NCBI RefSeq assembly: GCF_900113275.1
Contig: NZ_FOOU01000005.1
Location: 124,001-188,000 of the forward strand
Length of the DNA stretch: 64,000 bases
Source of the DNA: Neptunomonas qingdaonensis
GTDB taxonomy: Bacteria > Pseudomonadota > Gammaproteobacteria > Pseudomonadales > Balneatricaceae
Direction: 5' to 3'
The notes under the pieces are model-generated. The model saw nothing but the letters and a program-made list of their open reading frames with translations, did no database searches and was not told the DNA's origin. Positions within the stretch are counted from its first letter, which is position 1. Every line of letters begins with the position of its first letter. A program made the position numbers and the translations under genes. Below, piece after piece: positions 26,477 through 35,082 of this stretch.

Positions 26477-26764
26477 ATGAAGAACAGCTCTATGAAGAAC
26501 CGCTCCATGAAGAACAGTCACATCAAAAGCAAAAGCTTTCTACAAAAAACCTCTTTGGTGATGGGTATTATCAGCGAACTTCTCTGCGTGCTCTGTCTTG
26601 TCATGCTTGTCATTAAAGCACGAGAGCTGGGGATGGAGGATGTGATTTCTGCAAGCTATATGGCGTCTGCCTTTTTCTTTTTTACTGCCGGTCTTGTGTT
26701 GATTATCATCAGCCAGGCCAACATACCGAGTCTGCGCTTTAATGATTCTGCAGATGATAAATAA
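26477..26764 (+). CDS. Small two-helix membrane protein
   Basis: A 95-residue protein with two hydrophobic helices (~32-50 and ~62-85) joined by a short polar loop. The first 45 bases are three 15-bp tandem repeats, each beginning ATGAAGAAC, so the protein starts MKNSSMKNRSMKN and has three in-phase start codons. The basic, Ser-rich N-terminus and acidic C-terminus (NDSADDK) suggest both ends are cytosolic. No family is recognised. It is convergent with the GST gene. The coding call rests on the hydrophobic pattern and the leader position. Confidence 0.65.
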   Translation: MKNSSMKNRSMKNSHIKSKSFLQKTSLVMGIISELLCVLCLVMLVIKARELGMEDVISASYMASAFFFFTAGLVLIIISQANIPSLRFNDSADDK

Positions 26765-26922
26765 TGCCAGGGCTTTTCAGATAACAAAAAGGTTATGCTA
26801 GATAATAAAAAGACCCGACATTTCTGGCGAGCCTTTTCAAGAAGTTTGCTTTTAATCGTGGCTATTGAAATACAGCTTTTACAACCACAGCTTAAGCAGT
26901 AACTTTACCTTTACCCGATTCC

Positions 26923-27534
26923 TTAAGCACATAAGGCTTTATAGCGTTTTGCTCCATCTCGATTCGCAATGCGGCTGCGCCATTCGTTGATATTTTTGTA
27001 TTCGGCTAAATCAAACTTGATGTCATCACAAATACCTACAACGAACGATACATTCAGATCGGCCAACGTGAATCTATCAGCAACCAGAAACTCTTTTCCT
27101 TCCAGCTCTTCTTCAAGCGTGCTAAGCATAACGGGGATCTTTTCAAATGCTTTAGCGATAATGTCAGCGTTGCGATGTGGTTCTGGTACAAAAACCAACT
27201 GGATAAATGCATCAATCATCGGTACCTGAAGATCGGCAACCGACCAAATACTCCACTGGCTGATTAAACCACGCTCCTGAGCTGTCGTGCCCAGCAGCTC
27301 TGGTTTGTAAGCATCCGCTATATAGTTATTGATAGCCAGTGATTCCCAAATGCTAAAATCACCGTCGACCAAGGCGGGTACTTTGCCGTTACGATTGATC
27401 TTTAAAAACGCTTCTGACTTGTGCTCACTTGCACGAAAATCGATGCTTTTGGTTTCATAAGTAACACCCGCTTCTTCCAGGCACCAGAAACAACGACCTG
27501 CACTGGACTTCGGGCTACCGTAAATTGTTATCAT
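26923..27534 (-). CDS. Glutathione S-transferase family protein
   Basis: A 203-residue cytosolic GST. The thioredoxin-like N-domain (~1-80) has ITIYGSPKSSAGRCFWCLEE at its start, the glutathione-binding VPALVDGDFSIWES segment with cis-Pro and Ser, and the all-helical C-domain (~90-200) contains FLVADRFTLADLNV, the conserved N-capping box. The early CFWC-like pair (Cys 15 and 18) could allow redox activity. It sits downstream of the response regulator region on the same strand but separated from it by the small gene at 27555. Its substrate is not inferable. Confidence 0.9.
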   Translation of the reverse strand: MITIYGSPKSSAGRCFWCLEEAGVTYETKSIDFRASEHKSEAFLKINRNGKVPALVDGDFSIWESLAINNYIADAYKPELLGTTAQERGLISQWSIWSVADLQVPMIDAFIQLVFVPEPHRNADIIAKAFEKIPVMLSTLEEELEGKEFLVADRFTLADLNVSFVVGICDDIKFDLAEYKNINEWRSRIANRDGAKRYKALCA

Positions 27535-27554
27535 CTTGCTTCCTATATGTAATG

Positions 27555-27833
27555 CTAGTTGTGGCGGTATTTTACCGGACTTATCAGATAATTTTCGACC
27601 AGGAAAGGATGGACACTGATAAGCTGTTCGGTAATGTCGGACTGGACGATAAAGGCAATATTACTGATGCTTTGCTCAGTTTTTGCGAGCACTTCATATG
27701 CCTTATTTTTATGCAGCACTTTGATGCCATCTTCAAAATAATCAGCATCAAGTACGATTTGATCGCCCTCTATCAGGCTGTACCAAAAGAATTCAGCGTC
27801 AACCAGAGGGTTGCTTTCTGTTCCGTTATTCAA
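27555..27833 (-). CDS. Small protein translationally coupled to a response regulator
   Basis: A 92-residue acidic protein that starts at a TTG overlapping the TGA stop of the response regulator gene (TTGA). The overlap indicates reinitiation and is the main support for the call; no ATG exists in the frame. It has no signal peptide or membrane helix. Segments such as FFWYSLIEGDQIVLDADYF and SISNIAFIVQSDITEQL look like an alpha/beta fold. No family is recognised. Coupling to the regulator suggests a role in the same response, such as a partner or anti-regulator. Confidence 0.6.
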   Translation of the reverse strand: MNNGTESNPLVDAEFFWYSLIEGDQIVLDADYFEDGIKVLHKNKAYEVLAKTEQSISNIAFIVQSDITEQLISVHPFLVENYLISPVKYRHN

Positions 27834-28495
27834 GGCTTTACCACGCCGTGTCTGATTGCAAGGTGCACAATATCTGAATTATTGCTCAGTGATAGCTTGC
27901 GCATAATATTGGCGCGATGTGCATGTACTGTTTTATGGCTGAGAAAAATTGAGTCAGCGATTTGTGTGGCCGTCTGCCCTTCTGCCAGTAGCGTAAAAAT
28001 CTCTATCTCGCGCTTAGTCAGCAGATTTACCGGGTTATCCTCAACAGCATCGCCGTCATTGATAATGGCTTTAATGCTCTCGGCAAAGTGACTGCCACCA
28101 AGATATACAGCTAAAACAGCCTTTATCAGTTCCTCTGGGGCACAGCGCTTTGTCAGATAACCTTTAACGCCCAGCTTGACCAGGGTTTTAGGATAAGGGT
28201 TTGACTCCCATACCGTAAGCACAATAACTTTAGCGTTTGAGTCATACTTAAGAATCCGCTGAATGGCTTCGATGCCTCCCTGTGCGCCGTTGCTATCCAG
28301 CGATTCAGAATCGGCCGGCATGGATAGATCCATAATGACTATATCGGGATTAGTCTTCTTATATACTTGAAAGGCTTCATGGCTGTTATTTGCCTGGGCG
28401 ATGATTTCAATTTGCGGATGCGAATCAAGCAACTGCTTGAATCCTTCGCGCACAATATCATGATCATCAACGAGTAAAACCTTTGCTGTTTTCAT
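27830..28495 (-). CDS. LuxR/NarL-family response regulator
   Basis: A 221-residue regulator from the ATG at 28495; the frame extends to 28531 without a better start. The receiver domain (~1-125) has the acidic pair in VLLVDDHDIV, the phosphoacceptor Asp in DIVIMDLSMPAD, Thr in VIVLTVWE and Lys in GVKGYLTKR. The output domain (~150-215) is a LuxR helix-turn-helix (LTKREIEIFTLLAEGQTATQ, then LSHKTVHAHRANIMRKL). No histidine kinase lies next to it. The receiver insert SESLDSNGAQGG resembles UvrY/NarL-like regulators with a longer loop. Its 3' end overlaps the coupled 92-residue gene. Confidence 0.92.
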   Translation of the reverse strand: MKTAKVLLVDDHDIVREGFKQLLDSHPQIEIIAQANNSHEAFQVYKKTNPDIVIMDLSMPADSESLDSNGAQGGIEAIQRILKYDSNAKVIVLTVWESNPYPKTLVKLGVKGYLTKRCAPEELIKAVLAVYLGGSHFAESIKAIINDGDAVEDNPVNLLTKREIEIFTLLAEGQTATQIADSIFLSHKTVHAHRANIMRKLSLSNNSDIVHLAIRHGVVKP

Positions 28496-28572
28496 AAAGA
28501 CCGTTACGAGTTTTGGGTGGTTAGTAAGCAAACGCTAATTTTAGCATAAGGGAATTTATATATAAGCATTGA

Positions 28573-29019
28573 TTAAATCCCCGTCAATTCAGAATTGGAA
28601 TCTGCTCCGATATAGGCATCGCTGCTGTCGATATCCAGGGCATAAACCGATGCCTGGTTGTGATCTTTACAACCTGCTGGATAGGCGACCAGTTCGTCGC
28701 TGTAGCCCACTAGTTTAACGCCCTCTTGTTTGCAATGTCTGAGAACTTTTTCGAGTGCTTTAATCACGGCCAGTTGACGATCATTAAACTCACCGGCACC
28801 TAATTCATTACGGCGCTTACCGGTTACCTGACGGATAACGTAACCATCGTCCCCTAATAGCTGGATGCAGACGCCGGTAATTTTCTCTTTAACCAGTAAT
28901 AACTTGGCCTGCGCGAATACCTCTTCAGATAGACAATTAACAGCATCGCCTTCAGAACATGACAACAGCGTTGCTCTGATGGTTTCGCTGTCAGCTTCTA
29001 GCATTAAATCAGTATCCAT
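28573..29019 (-). CDS. Conserved-looking hypothetical protein
   Basis: A 148-residue soluble protein, acidic at both ends. The middle has KLLLVKEKITGVCIQLLGDD and HCKQEGVKLVGYSDELVAYP, a predicted alpha/beta arrangement, with four cysteines. No signal peptide or membrane helix. I do not recognise the family. It is on the same strand as the response regulator 77 bases downstream and may share a transcript with it. The frame is well supported by codon pattern and the absence of a better frame. Confidence 0.6.
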   Translation of the reverse strand: MDTDLMLEADSETIRATLLSCSEGDAVNCLSEEVFAQAKLLLVKEKITGVCIQLLGDDGYVIRQVTGKRRNELGAGEFNDRQLAVIKALEKVLRHCKQEGVKLVGYSDELVAYPAGCKDHNQASVYALDIDSSDAYIGADSNSELTGI

Positions 29020-29079
29020 GCGCTTTCCTGAAATTTATATTCGGTGAACATGTCTATATAAGGATTTGATTATTAACAC

Positions 29080-29895
29080 TTACTTTTTTGCCAGAGATAG
29101 CTCTGTTTTGCAATCAGTTAATGCTTTTAGTGCGTCGTCGTAGCGTGCGTCTTGCTGTGCCACGACCAGTTCCAGTCGGTGTTGTTGCTGCATGGCTGTT
29201 TTTTCTTGTAGCAAAAGCGCCTCTTTAAGCGCTTTACACTCTTCTTCTTTTAACTTAAGAGTATCTTCTAAACTATTGATTTTTATTAAATTAACTTTTA
29301 ATTCAACGCGGGCTTCAAACAGTTCATTGCTATGTGCAGGAGAATCGGTTGCTGGTGTGGAGCCATTATTGCGCTGAATTATTTTAAGTTGTTTATTTTC
29401 GCGATTTATTTCATCGCGCTCTGATGAAAGGCGAATCATTGATGTTTCGTATGATAGCAGCTTTTGTTGCAGCTCCAGGCGTTGTTCGTTCATCTCATCA
29501 CTGTTGTTCCGCAGTTGGGCATTTTGTTGCTGCAGCTGATCAACGGTTGCCCTTAACTGCTCCAGTTGGGCAGCGTTTGCCTCTTTGCGATTGAGTAATA
29601 TGGACTCAACCTCTGCGCGTTCCTTTTGCAAAGAGTGATGCGCATAAGCGAGTGCCTGATCCCAGAGTTGATTAGCCACGCTGATAACAGGATCAGGGAG
29701 CTCTGGATGCTGATCTTTGCGGTTAATTCTGTCGGATAACGACAGCCACCAGCCATTCAGAGCAGAATTAATAGTGGTAATGCTGCCGCTGCCTATGCGA
29801 TCTCTGACATTTTGCTGTGTTGGCCGAATGCCCTCTTGTAGAAGGCTGTCGGCGGCATCAAAGACTTTTTCTCGGGTATCTGATTTCTTTGGCAT
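29080..29895 (-). CDS. KfrA-like DNA-binding coiled-coil protein
   Basis: A 271-residue protein. Residues ~1-85 match the KfrA_N DNA-binding domain (REKVFDAADSLLQEGIRPTQ, then GSGSITTINSALNGWW). Residues ~90-265 are an uninterrupted Gln/Glu/Leu-rich coiled coil (EQLRATVDQLQQQNAQLRNN). KfrA proteins are known mainly from plasmids, where they form filaments, bind their own promoter and aid partition; chromosomal copies have unknown roles. Two ATACGTAT palindromes just upstream of the start are the likely autoregulatory operator. It is monocistronic or linked to the hypothetical gene 60 bases downstream. Confidence 0.85.
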   Translation of the reverse strand: MPKKSDTREKVFDAADSLLQEGIRPTQQNVRDRIGSGSITTINSALNGWWLSLSDRINRKDQHPELPDPVISVANQLWDQALAYAHHSLQKERAEVESILLNRKEANAAQLEQLRATVDQLQQQNAQLRNNSDEMNEQRLELQQKLLSYETSMIRLSSERDEINRENKQLKIIQRNNGSTPATDSPAHSNELFEARVELKVNLIKINSLEDTLKLKEEECKALKEALLLQEKTAMQQQHRLELVVAQQDARYDDALKALTDCKTELSLAKK

Positions 29896-29907
29896 AAATA
29901 ATACACA

Positions 29908-29929
29908 ATACGTATTGTTTAATACGTAT
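29908..29929. promoter_or_regulatory. Paired palindromes, probable KfrA operator
   Basis: ATACGTAT occurs at 29908-29915 and again at 29922-29929, 14 bases apart start to start, 12 to 34 bases upstream of the KfrA-like start codon. Each is a perfect palindrome; flanking AA/TT extends them. KfrA proteins are known autorepressors, so this is the natural binding site. Confidence 0.6.
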
Positions 29930-29989
29930 CATATCTGTGTTTCGTCTATAAATCACTGAATGATTTGCTACCGGGACACCCTTTTGTAC

Positions 29990-30742
29990 CTACTTAGCAG
30001 TAATAGCGGCATCTTTAATCGACTGCTCTGTCATCGGTAGATCTGTAATCGGCAGCTCTGATTCATCTATATGCATAACGCTGAGTACTTTTAATGCCGC
30101 ATAGGCATCATTGGCTGCATATAACAGCTGATTATCTTTTAATATCTTTGCCGACCAATTCGACATAGTTGCCGATTTGGATTTTTGAAATTTCTGCTGA
30201 AAAAGAATCGCCACTGCCGCTTTTACACCTAACTCTTTTCGATAGCCCTGCTGCCTGAACACCTTGTCCATATCAAGAATGGCTTTCGGTTTTATTCCCA
30301 GCTTACGACGCAGATGGCTTTTATCCGACTGAAGCCCAAACCCCACTTTTATCACATGAGTTGATTCAATTATTTCAGCAATGAAACGATGACTTTCTTC
30401 CCGAAACAGCTGGAAAATATAGGCGTGCCCGAGCGTTGTCAGCTGCACGATATGCGGACCGGCGGATGCCTCCCCTTTCTGGAAGGTAGGGCGGGATTCT
30501 GTATCAAAGCCGATAAACCGACATCCCATCAAATCTGCGCCTGCTTTCTCAAACTCTTCTGGTGTTGCGGGCACGCTGATCTGCGCTAACGTCAACCCGG
30601 CAAAGGGCTCCAGCAAGGCGATCTCTGCTTTTGTTGGCGCCTCTATCTCGTCAGTCTTTTTACCAGGCTTTTTACCGCCATGATGACCATGCTTTTTATG
30701 TGGCTCTTTTTCAGACACGTTTTCAGACTCTTCTTCAGACAT
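29990..30742 (-). CDS. 3'-5' exonuclease-fold protein (DEDD type)
   Basis: A 250-residue protein from the ATG at 30742. A charged tail of ~40 residues, rich in Lys, His and Glu, precedes a DnaQ/RNase D-like domain. The acidic motifs can be traced: ExoI FIGFDTESRP with Asp and Glu, ExoII KVGFGLQSDKSHL with Asp, ExoIII AANDAYAALKV with Asp and the Tyr of DEDDy enzymes. All four acids are present, so activity is likely. Members include RNase D-like and Werner-like 3'-5' exonucleases. It is divergent from GAPDH. The substrate, RNA or DNA, is not known. Confidence 0.88.
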   Translation of the reverse strand: MSEEESENVSEKEPHKKHGHHGGKKPGKKTDEIEAPTKAEIALLEPFAGLTLAQISVPATPEEFEKAGADLMGCRFIGFDTESRPTFQKGEASAGPHIVQLTTLGHAYIFQLFREESHRFIAEIIESTHVIKVGFGLQSDKSHLRRKLGIKPKAILDMDKVFRQQGYRKELGVKAAVAILFQQKFQKSKSATMSNWSAKILKDNQLLYAANDAYAALKVLSVMHIDESELPITDLPMTEQSIKDAAITAK

Positions 30743-31002
30743 AGCCTCCACCCACATTATCGAATCATTAAGTTTTTACAGCCAGCTATCATGTGAGTCC
30801 ATACAGTGGCCACATCATAGCTACATAGTAACCGATTTATGCGAAGTAACTGATTAATAATATGGGATTTATTCTTTTATCTTGCCTATTTACGCACCCA
30901 CCTGTTCTGGCCTATGCTTGAGAAAAGCAACATGTTTTAAGGCCACTACAGGGGCCACAGTATACAGGCCAATGCATAGAGGCCCGTATAAGGAGTATTG
31001 AT

Positions 31003-32007
31003 ATGGCTATTAGAATTGCGATAAACGGTTACGGACGTATTGGCAGAAATATCATGCGCGCTCTGTATGAAGGCCAGCACCGCGAGCATCTGTCTATCGT
31101 GGCGGTAAATGATCTGGGTGATGCCAAAGCCAATGCGCTGCTGACCGAATATGATTCAGTACATGGGCGCTTCCGCCATCCGGTCACTGCTAACGAAACA
31201 AGTATGCAGATCGATGGAGATGACATTATTGTTCTCAAAGAGAGCGACCCTGCCAAGCTTCCGTGGGCTGACCTGGATATCGATATTGTTTTTGAATGCA
31301 CCGGGCGTTTTACATCCCGCGACAGTGCGGCTATTCATCTACAACAAGGGGCTAAAAAAGTGCTGATATCGGCACCCGGTAAAAATGCAGATGCCACCAT
31401 TGTGTATGGCGTGAATCACCAGCTATTAAGTGCGGACCATTTGATTGTGTCTAACGCCTCCTGCACGACCAACTGCTTATCTCCGTTGGTTCAGGTTTTA
31501 CATCAGCATATTGGTATTACTCAGGGGATGATGACAACTATCCATGCGTATACCAATGATCAGCAATTATCAGACGTTTATAAAAATGATATCTACCGTG
31601 CACGCGCCGCTGCACTTTCGATTATCCCTACCCGTACCGGTGCGGCCGAAGCGGTCGGGCTGGTCTTGCCAGAAATGAAAGGACGCTTAACCGGTTTGGC
31701 TGTTCGCGTGCCTACAGCTAATGTCTCGCTGGTGGATCTGAGCTTTACCCCCGCCCGCAACACCCGTGTTGAAGAGATCAACCAACTGATGAAGGATGCC
31801 AGCCAGGAGCGGCTGCTGGGTATTCTTGCATATAATGAGTTACCGCTGGTATCCATCGACTTTAACCATAACCCCGCCTCCGCTATTTTTGATAGCACCC
31901 AGACACGCGTCAGCGATGGTCTGGTTAAAGTATTTGCCTGGTACGATAACGAGTGGGGTTTCTCAAACCGAATGCTGGATACCGCCTGGGTCATGAGTTG
32001 CGTTTAG
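31003..32007 (+). CDS. gap: Type I glyceraldehyde-3-phosphate dehydrogenase
   Basis: A 334-residue NAD(P)-dependent dehydrogenase. The Rossmann fingerprint is [15 protein letters not shown], the catalytic Cys lies in [12 protein letters not shown], and the catalytic His in [25 protein letters not shown] is the C-terminal signature. It oxidises glyceraldehyde-3-phosphate to 1,3-bisphosphoglycerate, or the reverse in gluconeogenesis. The HAYTNDQ segment separates it from erythrose-4-phosphate dehydrogenase, which reads HSAMNDQ in enterobacteria. AAGGAG lies 7 bases upstream of the ATG. It is monocistronic, convergent with sbcC only 18 bases away. Confidence 0.95.
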   Translation: MAIRIAINGYGRIGRNIMRALYEGQHREHLSIVAVNDLGDAKANALLTEYDSVHGRFRHPVTANETSMQIDGDDIIVLKESDPAKLPWADLDIDIVFECTGRFTSRDSAAIHLQQGAKKVLISAPGKNADATIVYGVNHQLLSADHLIVSNASCTTNCLSPLVQVLHQHIGITQGMMTTIHAYTNDQQLSDVYKNDIYRARAAALSIIPTRTGAAEAVGLVLPEMKGRLTGLAVRVPTANVSLVDLSFTPARNTRVEEINQLMKDASQERLLGILAYNELPLVSIDFNHNPASAIFDSTQTRVSDGLVKVFAWYDNEWGFSNRMLDTAWVMSCV

Positions 32008-32025
32008 TTACTTTTAAGGTGACTC

Positions 32026-35000
32026 CTACTGCCAGACTATCTTGCTGCCCAGCTCTGAGGCCGCGATATCGATGCGCGCCGCTATTTGCTCTTTGAGCTC
32101 GGCGACATGGGAGATTATACCCACCATTCGACCACTTTGTTGCAAGTCGGTTAATGTTCTGATCGCCAGGTCAAGCGACTCCGGATCGAGACTACCAAAG
32201 CCTTCATCAATAAACAGCGTGTCCAAACGGATACCGCCAGCGTACGCTTGCACCACATCAGACAACCCCAGCGCTAACGATAATGCCGCCATAAAGCTTT
32301 CTCCGCCCGACAGTGTCGCCACGCCACGCACGCGACCGGTATAGCCATCTTCCACCTCAAGATCCAGGCCTGAGGCGCGATTACCTTTCGAACGGTCTTC
32401 TTTACGCAATAGCCGATAGCGCCCTTTGCTCATTAAGGCAAGACGGTGACTGGCTTCTATTAATACATCATCCAACAACACACTCAGCACAAACCGCTGC
32501 AGGCTGACTTTATTGCCTGTCTGGCCATTGGCTACATCACTTAGCGTACCGACAACGGCATAACGAGCTTCGAGTGCTGTGCTTTCTTTTTGTAGCGTAT
32601 TGATGCGCTGCTCAGCATTTTCCAGCAGGGTAAATTGGTCATGCAGTGCGCGCCACTGTTGATCGGCGAGCTGTTGCGCCTGCTCCGCTGCCGTTATTCT
32701 ATCAAGATAAGGCTGCACATCAGGACGAGACACGTTTTCTAAGGCGTTTTGCAGGCTTTGTAAAGCACCAAGATTTTGCTGCACGGCTTGCTTATATTCA
32801 TCAACGCGCTGCTGCATCTTTTCGCGATTGGCACGAGGAATAACCGAACGCTGAAAATCATCGACAGTATCAAATACACTTTTCAGCAACGCCGCCTGCC
32901 ATTGCTGGTTGGCAGTATCCTGCGACTGCTGACTTTGCTGCTGGTTTTCCTTGAGGATAGCCAGGGCTGCTGCCGCGGAATCACGCTGCTTTTTTGCCAG
33001 ATTATAGCGTTGCTGCAAGCGCTCTATTTGTTGCTCACAACGGCTGATGGCATTTTGCTGCTGTGCAATGACGGCCTCAAGCTGGCTAGGTGAACGATAG
33101 TCATCGGGCACTTCCTGCTCTGCAATCTGATAGGCTTTACGCTCTTCTGCATGCTGTGTTGTGGCCGCATCGAATGCTTGTTGTGCAACATCCATTGCAT
33201 TTGATAACGGTAATTGCGCTGCTTTCAGCCCGGCCAGTACCTCCTCAGTTTTGTTGAGTTCTGTCTGCTGGCGCTGCAGCGCTTCGAGTTGCTTCTTGAG
33301 TGACTCGTATTCAGATCGCAGTGCTGGCAACGTTATCTTTTGCGCGTCACCCAGACGGCCGTTAGATTCGATGATCTCGTTCGATAAGCGGGTTAGCTCA
33401 TTGTTTATTGAACGATAATTTTCACGCTCGGCCATCAGCGTATCATTTGCCTGCTGCGCTTTGATCCTGGCTTGTTCAACCATCGCCTGCGTTGGTGGGG
33501 CAATTTCAGAGTGCGCTGGAGCGGGATGTTCCGCGCTGCCACACACAGGGCAAGGTGCATCATCCTGCAGAGTCAACGCTAAAATCGCCGCCTGTGCCAG
33601 ATGCCAATCTCGCTCAATGACCGTGGCTGATTTTTGCTGCTCGTCTGCCAGTGCCTTTAAGTGATTGCCTCTTTGCCGGGAAGTCAGTAATGCTGTTTGT
33701 GCGCCATCGAGAAGCTTTTGTAGCTGCTCAACTTTTTGCTTTATTTCTAACTGTTGGGCACACTTATGATGCTCCAGCTGAAGTACGCCGGTTTGTTGAA
33801 CAGCGATGCGTAGCTGGCTTAACATCTGGTCAGCCTGTTCAATTTTATGCGTGTTCTGCTCGACCTTCTGTTTTGCTACCTGCTGCTGTGCTTGTGCTGC
33901 CGATACTGCGTGTGCTGCAGTTGATACGTTTTTCCCTGATTGCTGTAGTTTCTCAACCCTTGTTTGAAAACCCAGCAAGGTTTGTCGCTGCTCTTTATGT
34001 TGATTCAGCTGTAACTGCCACTCAGGCAGCGCAGCATACTCAACCGATGCGGCCTGAAAACCCTCTTCAAGTGTGCTTAACAATAAGGTTTCAGCCTTAA
34101 GCCGCTCAGTGTGCTTTAACAGCTCTGCTGATGAATACTGGAAGCGCTCAAACTCGGGCAAAATTTCCCGGGCTTTGTCACCACGCTGAAACTGCATCGA
34201 TAACTGCTCAATCTCAAGCTGTCCGGCTGTCAGTTTTTGCTGTTCGGCTATCAGGTGATCTAACTGCTTAAAGCGCGTTAACAGCTCAACGGCCCGATCT
34301 TTTTCGCTGGACGCCTTTAATGTCTCGTTCTGTTTTTGTGTGAGTATTTGTTTGTGTCGCTCAGCTTCCCCGAAAACCTGTAAGCGCTTTTCGGCCAGCG
34401 CTTCACTGGATTCTAACCCGACATTTTGTAGCAACGCGTTTTTTTGCTTATTCAGTGCGTCCACTTCCCGGCGTACTTCTGCAGAACGGTTTTTAAGCTC
34501 GTCTTCAAGTTGTTTGTAGATCTGTGTTTGGAACAGCTGGCTGAAGATATGCTCTCTGTCTTTTGAGTCTGCCGTCAACAGTTGCCGGAACTTACCTTGT
34601 GGCAACACCATGACCTGCCGGAACTGGTCCGCATTCATACCTAACAGCTGTTCAATTTCGCGGGTGGCTTCGGTCACTTTACTGCTGACGATGACTTTTT
34701 CCGGCTCGCCAGATGCATCCAATAGCCATAACTGCGCTTCAGCGGATTGTTGCGTAAAGCCCTCACCTCTGGCTTTAGGCCGTGGCTGCTCGGGGATACG
34801 GCGAATTCGGTAACTCTTGTCAGCCAGCTCGAAGGTGAAAGTCACTTCCGTTAATTGATCAGGCATCGCCAGATCGGAGCGCATCTGTGTACCTTCGCGC
34901 TCATCACCGGTCGTTTTTCCGTACAGAGCGAAACAGATAGCATCCAGAATAGTCGTCTTACCAGAACCTGTTGGGCCGTTAATCAGGAACAGTGGCTTGT

Positions 35001-35079
35001 CGCCTAAGCGGGAAAAATCAATCAACTCTTGCGCAGCGAAAGGCCCAAAGGCGCTCATATGTAAACTTAACGGATGCAT
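32026..35079 (-). CDS. sbcC: SbcC, ATPase subunit of the SbcCD nuclease
   Basis: A 1017-residue SMC/Rad50-type ATPase. The Walker A motif INGPTGSGKTTILDAICFAL is at the N-terminus, long coiled coils flank a zinc hook CPVCG at about residue 510, and the C-terminus has the ABC signature LSGGESFMAALSLALG and Walker B LDTLFIDEGFGSLD. With SbcD it cuts hairpins and processes double-strand breaks. The start is 3 bases after the sbcD stop, so the two are one operon and probably coupled. The length is close to the E. coli protein. Confidence 0.97.
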   Translation of the reverse strand: MHPLSLHMSAFGPFAAQELIDFSRLGDKPLFLINGPTGSGKTTILDAICFALYGKTTGDEREGTQMRSDLAMPDQLTEVTFTFELADKSYRIRRIPEQPRPKARGEGFTQQSAEAQLWLLDASGEPEKVIVSSKVTEATREIEQLLGMNADQFRQVMVLPQGKFRQLLTADSKDREHIFSQLFQTQIYKQLEDELKNRSAEVRREVDALNKQKNALLQNVGLESSEALAEKRLQVFGEAERHKQILTQKQNETLKASSEKDRAVELLTRFKQLDHLIAEQQKLTAGQLEIEQLSMQFQRGDKAREILPEFERFQYSSAELLKHTERLKAETLLLSTLEEGFQAASVEYAALPEWQLQLNQHKEQRQTLLGFQTRVEKLQQSGKNVSTAAHAVSAAQAQQQVAKQKVEQNTHKIEQADQMLSQLRIAVQQTGVLQLEHHKCAQQLEIKQKVEQLQKLLDGAQTALLTSRQRGNHLKALADEQQKSATVIERDWHLAQAAILALTLQDDAPCPVCGSAEHPAPAHSEIAPPTQAMVEQARIKAQQANDTLMAERENYRSINNELTRLSNEIIESNGRLGDAQKITLPALRSEYESLKKQLEALQRQQTELNKTEEVLAGLKAAQLPLSNAMDVAQQAFDAATTQHAEERKAYQIAEQEVPDDYRSPSQLEAVIAQQQNAISRCEQQIERLQQRYNLAKKQRDSAAAALAILKENQQQSQQSQDTANQQWQAALLKSVFDTVDDFQRSVIPRANREKMQQRVDEYKQAVQQNLGALQSLQNALENVSRPDVQPYLDRITAAEQAQQLADQQWRALHDQFTLLENAEQRINTLQKESTALEARYAVVGTLSDVANGQTGNKVSLQRFVLSVLLDDVLIEASHRLALMSKGRYRLLRKEDRSKGNRASGLDLEVEDGYTGRVRGVATLSGGESFMAALSLALGLSDVVQAYAGGIRLDTLFIDEGFGSLDPESLDLAIRTLTDLQQSGRMVGIISHVAELKEQIAARIDIAASELGSKIVWQ

Positions 35080-35082
35080 GGG

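Noticed and set aside
27525-28091. 188-residue plus-strand frame over the response regulator
   Set aside because: The minus strand encodes an unmistakable receiver and LuxR domain, so the plus frame is a shadow.
33651-34100. 149-residue plus-strand frame inside sbcC
   Set aside because: Antisense to the coiled-coil part of sbcC; shadow.
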